From Sphingomonas sp. Leaf21 (GTDB lineage: Bacteria; Pseudomonadota; Alphaproteobacteria; Sphingomonadales; Sphingomonadaceae), in the NCBI RefSeq assembly GCF_916858675.1, contig NZ_CAKASM010000007.1, positions 62,001 through 126,000 of the forward strand: a DNA stretch of 64,000 nt, given 5' to 3'. The notes below the pieces were generated by a model. It was not told the origin of the DNA, ran no database searches, and saw nothing but the letters and a program-made list of their open reading frames with translations. The translations under genes were made by a program, and so were the position numbers. Below, piece after piece: positions 26,302 to 35,187 of this stretch; the first letter of the stretch is position 1, and each line of letters begins with the position of its first letter.

Positions 26302-26937
26302 TCAGGCGCTACGAATGCCGTACCATTGCGAGGGATCGCTCGTCGATTGCGCGCCGATCCACTGATAGGGCGTCTCGCGCCATGCATGGATGTCCGCCTC
26401 GCGACTGTCGAGCACTAGGTCGCCCGAGTCGGTCCGCGCCATCAGCACCACGTGGAGCCCGATGCGACGGCCATAGCCGACCGCCAGGAACAGCCGGTCG
26501 GCGGGGTAGCCCGCCTGGACCAGCTCGATCCGCTTCTGGAGCGCGATGTCCTCGCAATCGCCGGTCGCGCCCATGCGCGCGCCCGAGGGGGTCCATACAT
26601 CGTCGCGGCCATAGGTCCGCCGGTCCTCGCGCTGCCGGACGACATGGTTGACCGAGCGGTTGACGCGGTCGAGCAGACGCAGGTCGTTGGAGAGATCCGC
26701 CTTGCCCGGCGCGGGGTCGGCAACGCAGAGGTCGGGCTGCGCGGCGCACATGCTGGTATAGCCACGGGGCGGCGTGATCTGGCTGGTGAAGGCGACGAAC
26801 ATGTCCTGCGGGTGATAGCCCGCCATCGCCGCGCCGGGCAGCGCGAACAACCCGACGAGCAGCGCCAGCAGGGCCCCCGTCCGGACGGAGAGGCGCTTCG
26901 CGCCGGAGCGCGCGGGCGGTGCGGCAGGGCTGGTCAT
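26302..26937 (-). CDS. Bacterial transglutaminase-like cysteine peptidase (BTLCP)
   Basis: 211 residues from the ATG at 26937. A signal peptide or N-terminal anchor ('GALLALLVGLFALPGAAMAG') precedes the domain. The catalytic triad is visible as Cys in 'MGATGDCEDIALQKR', His in 'IGLHVVLMAR' and Asp in 'LVLDSREADI'. The family includes LapG, which cleaves surface adhesins in the periplasm under c-di-GMP control through LapD. No lapD or adhesin gene is in the window, so the target is unknown. It is divergent from the Wza-type gene and shares a 230-bp regulatory region with it. Confidence 0.88.
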   Translation of the reverse strand: MTSPAAPPARSGAKRLSVRTGALLALLVGLFALPGAAMAGYHPQDMFVAFTSQITPPRGYTSMCAAQPDLCVADPAPGKADLSNDLRLLDRVNRSVNHVVRQREDRRTYGRDDVWTPSGARMGATGDCEDIALQKRIELVQAGYPADRLFLAVGYGRRIGLHVVLMARTDSGDLVLDSREADIHAWRETPYQWIGAQSTSDPSQWYGIRSA

Positions 26938-27167
26938 CACGAGCGCGAACCTAAACGCGCAAAGGTTACCAAACCCCTTTCGTCTCACCGAAGGACAGTC
27001 GGCCCCGAATCGCGCACGTCGAACAGGTGACAGCGATGACATTGTACACTATTTTTTGCGCCTCCAGCGCCGAGGTTCGACCGCCTCGGACAGGCTCAGC
27101 AGGCAAAATGGGCATCGCCCGCCGCTCGCTAAGTCTGAGTTCAGGTCATGGGTGGGATAAGCGACGC

Positions 27168-27836
27168 ATGAAGATTCTGATGACCTTGGCCGCGGCGATC
27201 GCTTTTGCCGGTGGCATTCCCGCCATTGCCGCCCCCATCGGGGGACAGGCGACCACCGGCGCCCCCGCCGCGACCGCGACCGCGACCACGACCACCACGG
27301 CCCAGGCCGGTGGCCAGGCGACGGGTTCGGCGACATCCTCGGCTCAGGCGGGCCCGGCGGGCGTCACCGCCTCGACCGACGACTATCGCCTCGGCGCGGC
27401 GGACAAGGTCCGTATCCTGATCTTCGACGAACCCTCGCTGTCGGGCGAATTCTTCGTCAACGCCAATGGCAAGCTGTCGCTGCCGCTGATCGGTGACGTT
27501 CAGGCGGCGGGCGTGACCACCACCGCGCTGGCGGGCAATATCCAGCGCAAGCTGGCCGACGGCTATCTGAAGGAGCCTCGCGTCAGCATCGACGTGCTGA
27601 CCTTCCGCCCCTTCTATATTCTGGGCGAGGTCAACAAGCCGGGCGAATATCCCTATTCCTCGGGCCTGACCGTGCTCAACGCGGTCGCCACCGCTGAGGG
27701 CTTCACCTACCGCGCCAGCAAGAAGACGGTGATCATCAAGCACGCCGGTGAGGCCGAAGAGGAAAAGGTCTCGCTGACCCCCGACCTGCGCGTCCGCCCG
27801 GGCGACACGATCCGCATCCGCGAGCGCCTGTTCTAA
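27168..27836 (+). CDS. Wza-type outer-membrane polysaccharide export protein
   Basis: 222 residues from the ATG at 27168; the longer frame to 27027 lacks a signal. The signal peptide is 'TLAAAIAFAGGIPAIAAP'. An Ala/Thr-rich spacer follows, then the Poly_export domain ('DYRLGAADKVRILIFDEPSLSGE', 'VNANGKLSLPLIGDV') and a SLBB domain ('FYILGEVNKPGEYPYSSGLTVLNAV'). It lacks the lipobox Cys of Wza and is short, with one SLBB, so it fits the compact exporter class used in sphingan and gum-type systems. It forms part of the outer-membrane channel with the Wzc-type kinase and perhaps the barrel protein downstream. First gene of an export operon. Confidence 0.92.
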   Translation: MKILMTLAAAIAFAGGIPAIAAPIGGQATTGAPAATATATTTTTAQAGGQATGSATSSAQAGPAGVTASTDDYRLGAADKVRILIFDEPSLSGEFFVNANGKLSLPLIGDVQAAGVTTTALAGNIQRKLADGYLKEPRVSIDVLTFRPFYILGEVNKPGEYPYSSGLTVLNAVATAEGFTYRASKKTVIIKHAGEAEEEKVSLTPDLRVRPGDTIRIRERLF

Positions 27837-28014
27837 GGGCGAACGAGCCCCGACCACGCACCACCCCGCCGACGCCCCCGCACGGGATATCCCGGCATCG
27901 CGGCGCGTTTCCTGATTGTCTTGAAATTGGACGTCCCCGACATGCGGCGCGAATCCGCGTGATTGTGGGGCGGCCTGTTGTGTGACACAGGTTTTAACAA
28001 ATGGGGAATTGGAT

Positions 28015-28437
28015 ATGCGACTGCTTTCCATCGGCATAGCGGCATTGGTGGCAACGGCGGGCGTGAGCGGCAGCGCACAGCTTCCGGTCGCGCCGCTATC
28101 GCCCAACGATCCCAATGTGGTCGCATTGTACGGCGAACTGCTCCGCACCATCGCGGGCGTGCCCGCCAATGTCGGGCGCGACCAGGCGCAGGCGCAGATC
28201 GCCTATACCGTCGACCAGAGCCAGGAGAGCTGCCCCGTCGTCATCGCGGCGCTGAGCGAGACGCTGCGCGCGCCGCGCTTCAGCAAGCCGGTGGTGATGG
28301 CGTTGCAGGACGTGCTGGCCAACGCCAAGCGCTGCGATCCGCGCGGCACCGCCGCGATCGGCGGTCCGGGCGGCGTCCTGTCGCAGGGTCCGGCGATCGG
28401 TGTCGGCGGTGGCTCCTCCAACTATTCGTCGTTCTGA
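28015..28437 (+). CDS. Small secreted protein in the export operon, unknown
   Basis: 140 residues from the ATG at 28015. Signal peptide 'MRLLSIGIAALVATAGVSGSAQ'. The mature part is helical, with two Cys ('ESCPVVIAALSETL' and 'NAKRCDPRG') that could form a disulfide, and a Gly/Ser-rich tail. No family recognised. It is packed between the Wza-type exporter and the outer-membrane barrel, 11 bp before the latter's first possible start, so a role in EPS export or assembly is likely by position only. Confidence 0.6.
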   Translation: MRLLSIGIAALVATAGVSGSAQLPVAPLSPNDPNVVALYGELLRTIAGVPANVGRDQAQAQIAYTVDQSQESCPVVIAALSETLRAPRFSKPVVMALQDVLANAKRCDPRGTAAIGGPGGVLSQGPAIGVGGGSSNYSSF

Positions 28438-28463
28438 TTTTGGCGTTCATGATAGGGTATTCG

Positions 28464-29762
28464 ATGCGGCGGCCACTTCTTGCCCTGGCGGGCATGCTCA
28501 CCATGCCCCTGGCGGCCGGAACCGTGCAGGCCCAGTCGGTCGGCGACAATCTGGTCCTGCCCAATCTTCCGCTCGATTTCGATCGCGGCAAGAATACCAG
28601 CGTGCTGCAGCGCGATCGTCCGGAATATCAGGCGCAGGGCATCCGCGCCGGATCGTTCCTGGTCTATCCCAAGCTGGAGCTGGGCGGGGGCTTCACCGAC
28701 AACGCCTATCAGGTTCAGGACAACAAGCAGAGCGACGTATACGCGCTGGTCGCGCCGTCTGTGTCGGCCAACAGCAACTGGTCGACCAACGAGCTGAACT
28801 TCAACGCCGGGGCGCAGCTTCGTCGCTATGCCAGCGAGACGCCGCGCAACGAGACCAACTATAATCTCGACGCCAGCGGACGGCTCGACGTCACGCGCGC
28901 GCTGAGCTTCAACACGCTGCTGCGCACCGCGCGTGCGACCGAGCCGCGCTTCTCGGGCGCCGCGCCGCAGGACGCGGCCGACTCGGTGCAGTTCCAGCAC
29001 AGCACTGCGAGCTTCGGCACCACCTATGCCGGTGGCCGGATCCGGGGCCAGCTCGCCGCGACCGTCGACGAGTTCAACTTCTCCGACATCCGCTCCTTCT
29101 CGGGCGCGACGATCAGCCAGGCGGGCCGCGACCAGACGCTGTTCCGGCTGACCGGCCGCGCCGAATATGGCGTGTCGCCCGACACCTCGCTGTTCGTCCA
29201 GGGCGGCTATACCGACACCAGCTACAAGCGTCAGTTGTCGCCGGGCGTGGCCAATCGCGACTCCAAGGAATTCAACGTGATCGGCGGGGCGAGCTTCGAC
29301 CTGTCGGCGCTGATCCGGGGCGGAATCGGTGTCGGCTATGTCGACCGCCGCTACAACTCGCCGCTGTACCGGGATATTTCGGGCATCGCGGCCGAGGCGC
29401 GGATCGAGTATTTCCCGACCCAGCTCACCACCGTCGGCCTGAACGTCCGCCGCACCGTGCAGGACAGCGCCTTCGGTACGACGAGCGGCTTCTTCGCGAC
29501 CGCCGCGGCGGTGCGCGTCGACCACGAACTCCTCCGCAACCTGCTGCTCAACGCGCAGGTCGGTTATGAGCAGGACGACTTCGTCGGCAGCGACGGCAAG
29601 TCCAAGATCTTCCGCTACAGCGCTGGCGGCCGCTATCTGCTGAACCGCAATCTCGGACTCGGCGTGGTCGTCGGACGGGATAATCGGTCGGCCAGCGGCA
29701 ATGTCGGGTTACGGGCTTTCGACGAAACCCGTGCGATGCTATCAATCGTTATACAGCGGTAA
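28464..29762 (+). CDS. Outer-membrane beta-barrel protein (BBP2-like) of the EPS export operon
   Basis: 432 residues from the ATG at 28464 (signal 'LLALAGMLTMPLAAGTVQAQS'); an ATG at 28449 is also possible. The rest is almost all amphipathic beta strands with a regular pattern ('LELGGGFTDNAYQV', 'DLSALIRGGIGVGYVDRRY') ending in 'TRAMLSIVIQR'. This is the outer-membrane beta-barrel type found beside Wza/Wzc genes in alphaproteobacterial EPS loci. A role as a secretion pore or export-complex partner is probable, but its exact activity is unproven. The Wzc-type gene follows after 32 bp. Confidence 0.75.
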   Translation: MRRPLLALAGMLTMPLAAGTVQAQSVGDNLVLPNLPLDFDRGKNTSVLQRDRPEYQAQGIRAGSFLVYPKLELGGGFTDNAYQVQDNKQSDVYALVAPSVSANSNWSTNELNFNAGAQLRRYASETPRNETNYNLDASGRLDVTRALSFNTLLRTARATEPRFSGAAPQDAADSVQFQHSTASFGTTYAGGRIRGQLAATVDEFNFSDIRSFSGATISQAGRDQTLFRLTGRAEYGVSPDTSLFVQGGYTDTSYKRQLSPGVANRDSKEFNVIGGASFDLSALIRGGIGVGYVDRRYNSPLYRDISGIAAEARIEYFPTQLTTVGLNVRRTVQDSAFGTTSGFFATAAAVRVDHELLRNLLLNAQVGYEQDDFVGSDGKSKIFRYSAGGRYLLNRNLGLGVVVGRDNRSASGNVGLRAFDETRAMLSIVIQR

Positions 29763-29794
29763 CGCTGTCGTTCCCCGAGGGAAATCGCGACCGA

Positions 29795-31939
29795 ATGAAT
29801 ATGATGCCCCCGCAGGCCGCGCCTGACGAGACCAGCCGTTTTGACCAGTCGCGGCACGTCGGCCGTCGCACCATCACGCTCCGTTCGGTCGGCGATGCCA
29901 TTCGCCGTCGATGGATCGTGGTCGTCGCGACCGCGCTGATCGTCTTTGCCCTGGCGCTGATCGGGTCGCTGATGCTGACCCCGAAATACGACGCCTTCGC
30001 CAAGGTCCGGATCACCCCCAACGAGTCCTCGCCGCTCGACTTCGGCAACACCAACGAGCAGCCGGCGGACCAGACCGCGGTCAATACCGAGGTGCAGGTG
30101 ATCGGCTCGCGCGGGACCGCGCGCAAGGTCGTGACCGAGCTGGGGCTTCAGAAGGACCCCGAATTCGCTGGCAAGGGCCCCGCCGGGACCGCGATCGAGC
30201 GGGCGACGAGCGGCGTGCTCGATCACCTGAAGATCAGCCGCGACGACAAGAGCTATCTGGTCGTGATCGGCATTCGTTCGATCGACGGGACCAAGGCGGC
30301 ACGGATCGCCAACACCTATGCGGCGACCTATGTCGCGGGCACCGCCGACAATCTGATGGGCACCGCCGCGCGCCAGTCGAGCTCGATCCAGAACCGCCTG
30401 CGCGAGCTGGGCGCCGAGGTGCAGGCCGCCGACGCGCGCCTCGCCTCCTATCGCGCGCGCAGCGGCATCAGCCAGAGCGGCCAGGGCGGCACCATCACCG
30501 ACCAGCAGATCGCACCGCTGTCGATGCAGCTCGCGACCGCCGAGTCGGAGGCCGCTGCGGCGCGCTCGGCGCTGTCGGTCGCCGAACGGCAGAACGCCTC
30601 GGGCGGCACCGACGCGATCTCGGCGGTGCTGTCGTCGGGCGTCATCGCCGATCTCCGTCGCCAGCGCACCGAAGCGGAAAAGCGCCGTGCCGAGCTCAGC
30701 TCGCGCTACGGCCCGCGCTATCCGCTGTCGATCCAGGTCGCCGAGCAGATCGAATCGCTCGATCAGCAGATCAAGCAGGAGGCGCAGCGCGTCGTCGGCG
30801 GCCTTCGCAGCCAGGCGCTGTCGGCCGAGGCGCGCGCCAACAGCCTGCGCAGCCGTCTCGACGTGTTGCAGCGGGGCGTCGCGCGCGACGACCAGGCCTC
30901 GGTGATGGCGGGCAGCCTCGAGCGTGATGCCGAGGCCAAACGCACCGCCTATACCCGCCTCGCCCAGGCAGCGCAGCAGTCGTCGCAGGCGCAGCGCCTG
31001 TCGACGCCGCAGGCCAATATCGTCGAGAACGCGACCATCCCGACCAAGCCGACCTTCCCGCGCGTCAAGGCATTCGCCGCGGCGGGCCTGCTGATCGGTC
31101 TGGTCTTCGGTCTGGGCGCGGTGCTGCTGCTCGAGGGGCTTAGCTCGTCGATCCGCAAGCCCGAGGATATCGAGACGCTGCTCGACCTGTCGTTCATCGC
31201 CTCGGTCCCGCGCGTCAAGACGCCGTGGCGGCCGTTCGGACGGCGCAGCGTCAATCCAGCCAAGATGCTCGCCAGCAAGCCGATGACCATCTATGCCGAG
31301 GCTTACCGGGCGGTCCGCGCCTTCATCGCGATGCGCAACCAGACCCGGCCGACCAAGGTCATCGCGCTCGCCTCGACTCTGCCGGGCGAAGGCAAGACGA
31401 CCAGCGCATTGTCGCTGGCGCGGGTGATGGCGATGAGCGGCGACCGCGTGCTGCTGATCGACTGCGACGTGCGTCGCGCGGGCGTGATGCGGGCGCTGGG
31501 CCGCACGGTCGATACCGGCCTCGCCGACGTGCTCGAGGGTCGCGCCTCGATGCAGCAGGCGGTGATCGCCGACGAGGTCGACGGCCTCGACCTGCTGCTC
31601 GTCCAGGGTTCGCTGTTCACCCCGCTCGACCTGTTCGGCGGTGGCCGGATGGACGCGATGCTCGCGACCGCGCGTGCGCAGTATGACTATGTCATCCTCG
31701 ACACGCCTCCGCTGCTCGGCATCGCCGACTCGCGGACGCTGGTCGGGCTGGCCGATGCCGCGCTGCTGATGATCAAGTGGAACACCACGCCGATGGCCGC
31801 AGTCGACGCGGCGCTTGCCGGGCTCGAGCAGGGCCATGGCGAGGTGATGGGCGCGGTGCTGACCATGGTCGATCACCGGTCCGAGGCGATGGGCGGCCTG
31901 TATTACTCGGCGCGCTACTCGTCCTATTACAACGAATAA
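29795..31939 (+). CDS. Wzc-type polysaccharide co-polymerase / tyrosine autokinase
   Basis: 714 residues. The Wzz domain has a first membrane helix at about 40-62 ('IVVVATALIVFALALIGSLML'), a periplasmic coiled-coil part (about 190-400), and a second helix near 430 ('AFAAAGLLIGLVFGLGAVLLL'). The BY-kinase domain has Walker A 'STLPGEGKTTS' (about 527-537), Walker A' 'VLLIDCDVRR', Walker B 'YVILDTPP' (about 632) and a C-terminal tyrosine cluster 'YYSARYSSYYNE'. It sets chain length and couples polymerisation to export by cyclic autophosphorylation in the inner membrane. All key residues are present. A cognate tyrosine phosphatase is not obvious nearby; the HCX5R enzyme at 60.7 kb is predicted to be exported. 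Confidence 0.95.
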   Translation: MNMMPPQAAPDETSRFDQSRHVGRRTITLRSVGDAIRRRWIVVVATALIVFALALIGSLMLTPKYDAFAKVRITPNESSPLDFGNTNEQPADQTAVNTEVQVIGSRGTARKVVTELGLQKDPEFAGKGPAGTAIERATSGVLDHLKISRDDKSYLVVIGIRSIDGTKAARIANTYAATYVAGTADNLMGTAARQSSSIQNRLRELGAEVQAADARLASYRARSGISQSGQGGTITDQQIAPLSMQLATAESEAAAARSALSVAERQNASGGTDAISAVLSSGVIADLRRQRTEAEKRRAELSSRYGPRYPLSIQVAEQIESLDQQIKQEAQRVVGGLRSQALSAEARANSLRSRLDVLQRGVARDDQASVMAGSLERDAEAKRTAYTRLAQAAQQSSQAQRLSTPQANIVENATIPTKPTFPRVKAFAAAGLLIGLVFGLGAVLLLEGLSSSIRKPEDIETLLDLSFIASVPRVKTPWRPFGRRSVNPAKMLASKPMTIYAEAYRAVRAFIAMRNQTRPTKVIALASTLPGEGKTTSALSLARVMAMSGDRVLLIDCDVRRAGVMRALGRTVDTGLADVLEGRASMQQAVIADEVDGLDLLLVQGSLFTPLDLFGGGRMDAMLATARAQYDYVILDTPPLLGIADSRTLVGLADAALLMIKWNTTPMAAVDAALAGLEQGHGEVMGAVLTMVDHRSEAMGGLYYSARYSSYYNE

Positions 31940-31941
31940 GC

Positions 31942-32568
31942 GTGGGCGCGTCGCCGATCCGCTACCTCTGGCTGGGGGCGTCGGCGCTGACGCTGATGCT
32001 GGGGGCGTGGTCGGCGCGGGATGAGATGCGGGTCGCGGCGGTCGCGGGTGTCGACGGCACCGACCCCGCCGCCCGCGACGCGCTGCTGGCCGAGGCGAGC
32101 GACTGGCCGCAGGACGCCATACCCCCGCGCGCCGCGCTCGGCCTCGCCTCGCTCTGGCTGCACCAGGCGGCGCAGGCCCCCTCCCCCCGGACGGCACTGG
32201 CGGCGCGCGAGGAGGCGCGGGATCTGCTTCAGGTTGCCGCGCGTGGCCGTCCACAAGCTGCCGCAACGCTGATCCTGGCCAGCCAGCTCGCGCTTCCGCG
32301 TTCGGGCGCACCGACGCCCGCCGCGCTGCGCGCCTTCGCCGCCAGCTATGCCGCCGCGCCCTTCCTGACCGCCGAGGGCTTCTGGCGCGCCGCCTTCGCC
32401 GCGCGCTACTGGTCCTCGCTGCCGCGCGGCACGCAGGATGCGGCGGTCGAGGAAGCCGTCTGGCTGGCGGGGCTAGACGGCCGTTTCCACGACCGGCTGA
32501 TCGACATCATGGGCGGATCGCCGATGTCGGTGCGCTTTGCGCTTCGGCTTGATACGCCGCGTCATTGA
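31942..32568 (+). CDS. Membrane-anchored helical protein, unknown, coupled to the kinase
   Basis: 208 residues starting at a GTG two bases after the kinase stop, so probably translationally coupled. One N-terminal membrane span ('YLWLGASALTLMLGAW') is followed by an Ala-rich, TPR-like helical domain ('AALGLASLWLHQAAQ', 'AREEARDLLQVAARGRP'). No enzyme motif. Its last 96 bp overlap the 3' end of the convergent polymerase/ligase gene. The location suggests an accessory EPS assembly factor. Confidence 0.6.
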   Translation: MGASPIRYLWLGASALTLMLGAWSARDEMRVAAVAGVDGTDPAARDALLAEASDWPQDAIPPRAALGLASLWLHQAAQAPSPRTALAAREEARDLLQVAARGRPQAAATLILASQLALPRSGAPTPAALRAFAASYAAAPFLTAEGFWRAAFAARYWSSLPRGTQDAAVEEAVWLAGLDGRFHDRLIDIMGGSPMSVRFALRLDTPRH

Positions 32569-33873
32569 CATCGCGCCGGGCGCCATCGCCGCGCCCCACA
32601 CGCTGCCGAGCAGCACCGCGAAGAGCCCCGCGACCGCGGGCACGTTGAGCGCGATATCGACCATCGCGCTCCCCGCGATCGCCCCGGCCCCGCACAGGGC
32701 GGGCACCGCCCACCAGTCCCGCCGCGCCCGCGCGATCCGCCATAGAAGCGCCGCGAACCCCGCGAGCAACAGCGCGAGCCCGACCCAGCCCGTCTCCAGC
32801 GCCACTTGAACGGGCGCGTTATGCGCCGCGCCGAAATTCCAGTAGAGCGGCGCGGTATCGGGGTTGAGCGTATGCTGGTTCACGTCGAAGAAGCTGCCCA
32901 GCCCATGGCCCCATAGCGGCTGCTGCGACGCGATCGCCGCGAAGTGGACGATCACCGCCCAGCGCGATCCCGCATCCTCGGGCAGATAGGCCGATCGGTC
33001 GCCGACCGGCGTCAGGAACGCGATCGTCGCCGCGACCGCGACCAGCACCACGACGCCGGGAACCAGCCGACGCAGCGACGGCCGCCCGTCCTGCCAGCGG
33101 CGAAGACGGCGGAACAGCATCATGCCGCCGAGGATCAGCGCAAGCAGCATCGCGCTGCGGCTGCCGGTCATCGCCCCCAGGATCAGCGCGGCCGCCGCGC
33201 CCGCCATGCCGACCAGCCGCATCGCGAACGACTCCGCGCCGGGCGGCGCCAGGGTCAGCCCGCCGGTCAGCAGCGCGATCACCGCGAAGGTGATCCCCGC
33301 CGCATTGGGATTGCCGATCGTCCCGCCATAGCGCGCGTTGCGCGCGCTGTCGTACAGCCAGTCCACCGCATCCGCCGCGGCATAGAGGAGCAGCAGCAGC
33401 GCCGCGAACGCCAGCCACCGTGTGATGACCGCCGCGCTCCCGCCGCTATAGGCGAGCAGAGCGGCGGTGATCAGCAGCAGGGTCGTACCCAGCGCCTTGG
33501 CCAGCGCCAGCACCGCCATGTCGGCCGCCGGATTGACCGGTATGTCGAGCGCACGCGCCAGCCCGTCGGGCAACAGGATCGGCAGCGCACCCCAGACCAG
33601 GGCGGCCACGAACCAGCCCACCGGCACCCGCGCCTGATGCCAGAAGCGCGACGCGGCGGGGCTGGTGCCGATCACCACGATCGCGAGCAGCGCGTCGGCA
33701 CAGGCGGCCAGCGCGCTCGATACTCCCTGATTGGCGCCGCCCCAGCCGATCTGCGCGAAGATCAGCAGCGCGAGCAGCGGGGGCGCCCATTCCGGCATAC
33801 GCCGCCCGCGCCCCGCTTGGGATGGGGCGCGATCGCTCTCCGGATCGGCGGATCGATGGGGGATCTGGGCCAT
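32473..33873 (-). CDS. O-antigen ligase / Wzy-type membrane protein
   Basis: 466 residues with about eleven or twelve transmembrane helices. The Wzy_C-type region shows 'GAMTGSRSAMLLALILGG', then a large loop with 'GHGLGSFFDVNQHTL' and 'AHNAPVQVALETGWVGLALLLAG', the pattern of O-antigen ligases and polymerases. It acts on the periplasmic face of the inner membrane, joining undecaprenyl-linked glycan to an acceptor. Whether it ligates or polymerises cannot be read from sequence. It converges on, and overlaps by 96 bp, the protein after the kinase. A second such protein lies at 42.2 kb. Confidence 0.85.
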   Translation of the reverse strand: MAQIPHRSADPESDRAPSQAGRGRRMPEWAPPLLALLIFAQIGWGGANQGVSSALAACADALLAIVVIGTSPAASRFWHQARVPVGWFVAALVWGALPILLPDGLARALDIPVNPAADMAVLALAKALGTTLLLITAALLAYSGGSAAVITRWLAFAALLLLLYAAADAVDWLYDSARNARYGGTIGNPNAAGITFAVIALLTGGLTLAPPGAESFAMRLVGMAGAAAALILGAMTGSRSAMLLALILGGMMLFRRLRRWQDGRPSLRRLVPGVVVLVAVAATIAFLTPVGDRSAYLPEDAGSRWAVIVHFAAIASQQPLWGHGLGSFFDVNQHTLNPDTAPLYWNFGAAHNAPVQVALETGWVGLALLLAGFAALLWRIARARRDWWAVPALCGAGAIAGSAMVDIALNVPAVAGLFAVLLGSVWGAAMAPGAMSMTRRIKPKRKAHRHRRSAHDVDQPVVETAV

Positions 33874-33983
33874 GGCATCATGGCTTGCGGTCCGTCGACC
33901 CGTCCGTCAAGCGCACCGTCATGGGACAGTCGCCCTGTTGGGTCCACCCCGGCATCAACTTGCAAATCCTGTGGAAACATAGG

Positions 33984-35159
33984 ATGCCCGCCGCCAGACC
34001 CGTCCGCCCTTCCGCCCAAGTCTCCGCCGGCCGGTCATCGACCATCGGCGGGGCCGCCCAGCCATTTCGAGGACCGCTCTTGCCGCTTTCCCAATCCCGC
34101 AGATCGACGATAGGGGGACTGGTGGCGTTGGTCGTCGTGATCGGCCTGGTCGTGGCGCTGTTCACCATGGACGACGACAGCGACTTCTTCGACGCCATCC
34201 CCTTCGCCTCGGTGATCCGCCCCCACGCCCAGACACCGGACGCGCAAGCGGAGCAGGCGGACGATATCCCGCTCGACACGCTGGTGCCGAGCGCGGTGCT
34301 CGAACTCTCGCCGCAGGACGCGCTGGCGCGCAACATGGCGCTGCCGCTCAGCCGCGTCGCCAACCCGATCGCGCCGCCCTTCGTCGGGAGCTGGCTGGGC
34401 GCGGATCGCGAGAAGTCGGCGACGTGCCTCGCCAACGCCGTCTATTACGAGGCGAATGGCGAGCCGCTGGCGGGCCAGCGCGCGGTCGCGCAGGTGGTGC
34501 TGAACCGGCTCCGCCACCCTCGTTTCCCCAAGACGGTCTGCGAGGTCGTCTATCAGGGGTCGGAGCGTCCGACCGGATGCCAGTTCAGCTTCACCTGCGA
34601 CGGTTCGCTGGCGCGCGCGCCCAATCCGGCGCGCTACAAGATCGCGATGGGCGTCGCCAATGCCGCGCTCGACGGCTGGGTCTCGGTCGCGGCGGGGCAG
34701 GCGACGCATTACCATACGCTCTACGTCTTTCCGAAATGGGCGCCGGAGCTGCTCAAGCTGGGGGTGGTGGGGCATCACATCTTCTACCGCCTGCCCGGCC
34801 GCTTCTATGATTACGAGGCGTTCCGCAGCGCGGCCGCGGCCCTTCCGGTCGATCCGACCCTGCCGCTGCTGACCGGCGACGCGCCGGTTCCCGCGGCCGC
34901 CACCGCGGCGGGCGGGCTGACCATGCCCCCGGCAACCGCGCCGGACGCCGGCCTGCGCATGTCCGCGCCTCCGACGGGGGCTACCACCACGGCCGCCCCG
35001 CCCACCGCCGCGACGCTGTCGCCGACCGGTCCCGTCACCACGACCGCGCGCACGCCGCAGGGCGTCACTCCCGCGCCCGCCCCCTCGCCCACGCCGGAAG
35101 GCTATTTCCCCAGCCGCCGCAACAACAACCGGCCGCGCCTGCCCATGGCGCAGCAGTGA
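33984..35159 (+). CDS. Cell-wall hydrolase, SleB family, membrane-anchored
   Basis: 391 residues from the ATG at 33984 (AGG just upstream); an ATG at 33921 is an alternative. One N-terminal membrane helix ('IGGLVALVVVIGLVVALF') precedes the SleB/Hydrolase_2 domain ('CLANAVYYEANGEPLAGQ' with the catalytic Glu, then 'RAVAQVVLNRLRHPRFPKTV' and 'GCQFSFTCDG'). The C-terminal 100 residues are a disordered Ala/Pro/Thr tail. Members cut peptidoglycan glycan strands. Such an enzyme may open the wall for the export machine (inference). It is divergent from the ligase gene and 28 bp before a GT4 gene. Confidence 0.87.
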   Translation: MPAARPVRPSAQVSAGRSSTIGGAAQPFRGPLLPLSQSRRSTIGGLVALVVVIGLVVALFTMDDDSDFFDAIPFASVIRPHAQTPDAQAEQADDIPLDTLVPSAVLELSPQDALARNMALPLSRVANPIAPPFVGSWLGADREKSATCLANAVYYEANGEPLAGQRAVAQVVLNRLRHPRFPKTVCEVVYQGSERPTGCQFSFTCDGSLARAPNPARYKIAMGVANAALDGWVSVAAGQATHYHTLYVFPKWAPELLKLGVVGHHIFYRLPGRFYDYEAFRSAAAALPVDPTLPLLTGDAPVPAAATAAGGLTMPPATAPDAGLRMSAPPTGATTTAAPPTAATLSPTGPVTTTARTPQGVTPAPAPSPTPEGYFPSRRNNNRPRLPMAQQ

Positions 35160-35187
35160 CCGCCCCTTTCGACAGGATATCCGCCCC

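Noticed and set aside
27974..27991. CCTGT...ACAGG palindrome before the 28015 gene
   Set aside because: Only the outer five bases pair, so it is too weak to call an operator.
29633..32311. 892-codon open frame on the minus strand
   Set aside because: Antisense to the barrel protein and the Wzc-type kinase, which have unmistakable motifs; the composition is shadow-like.
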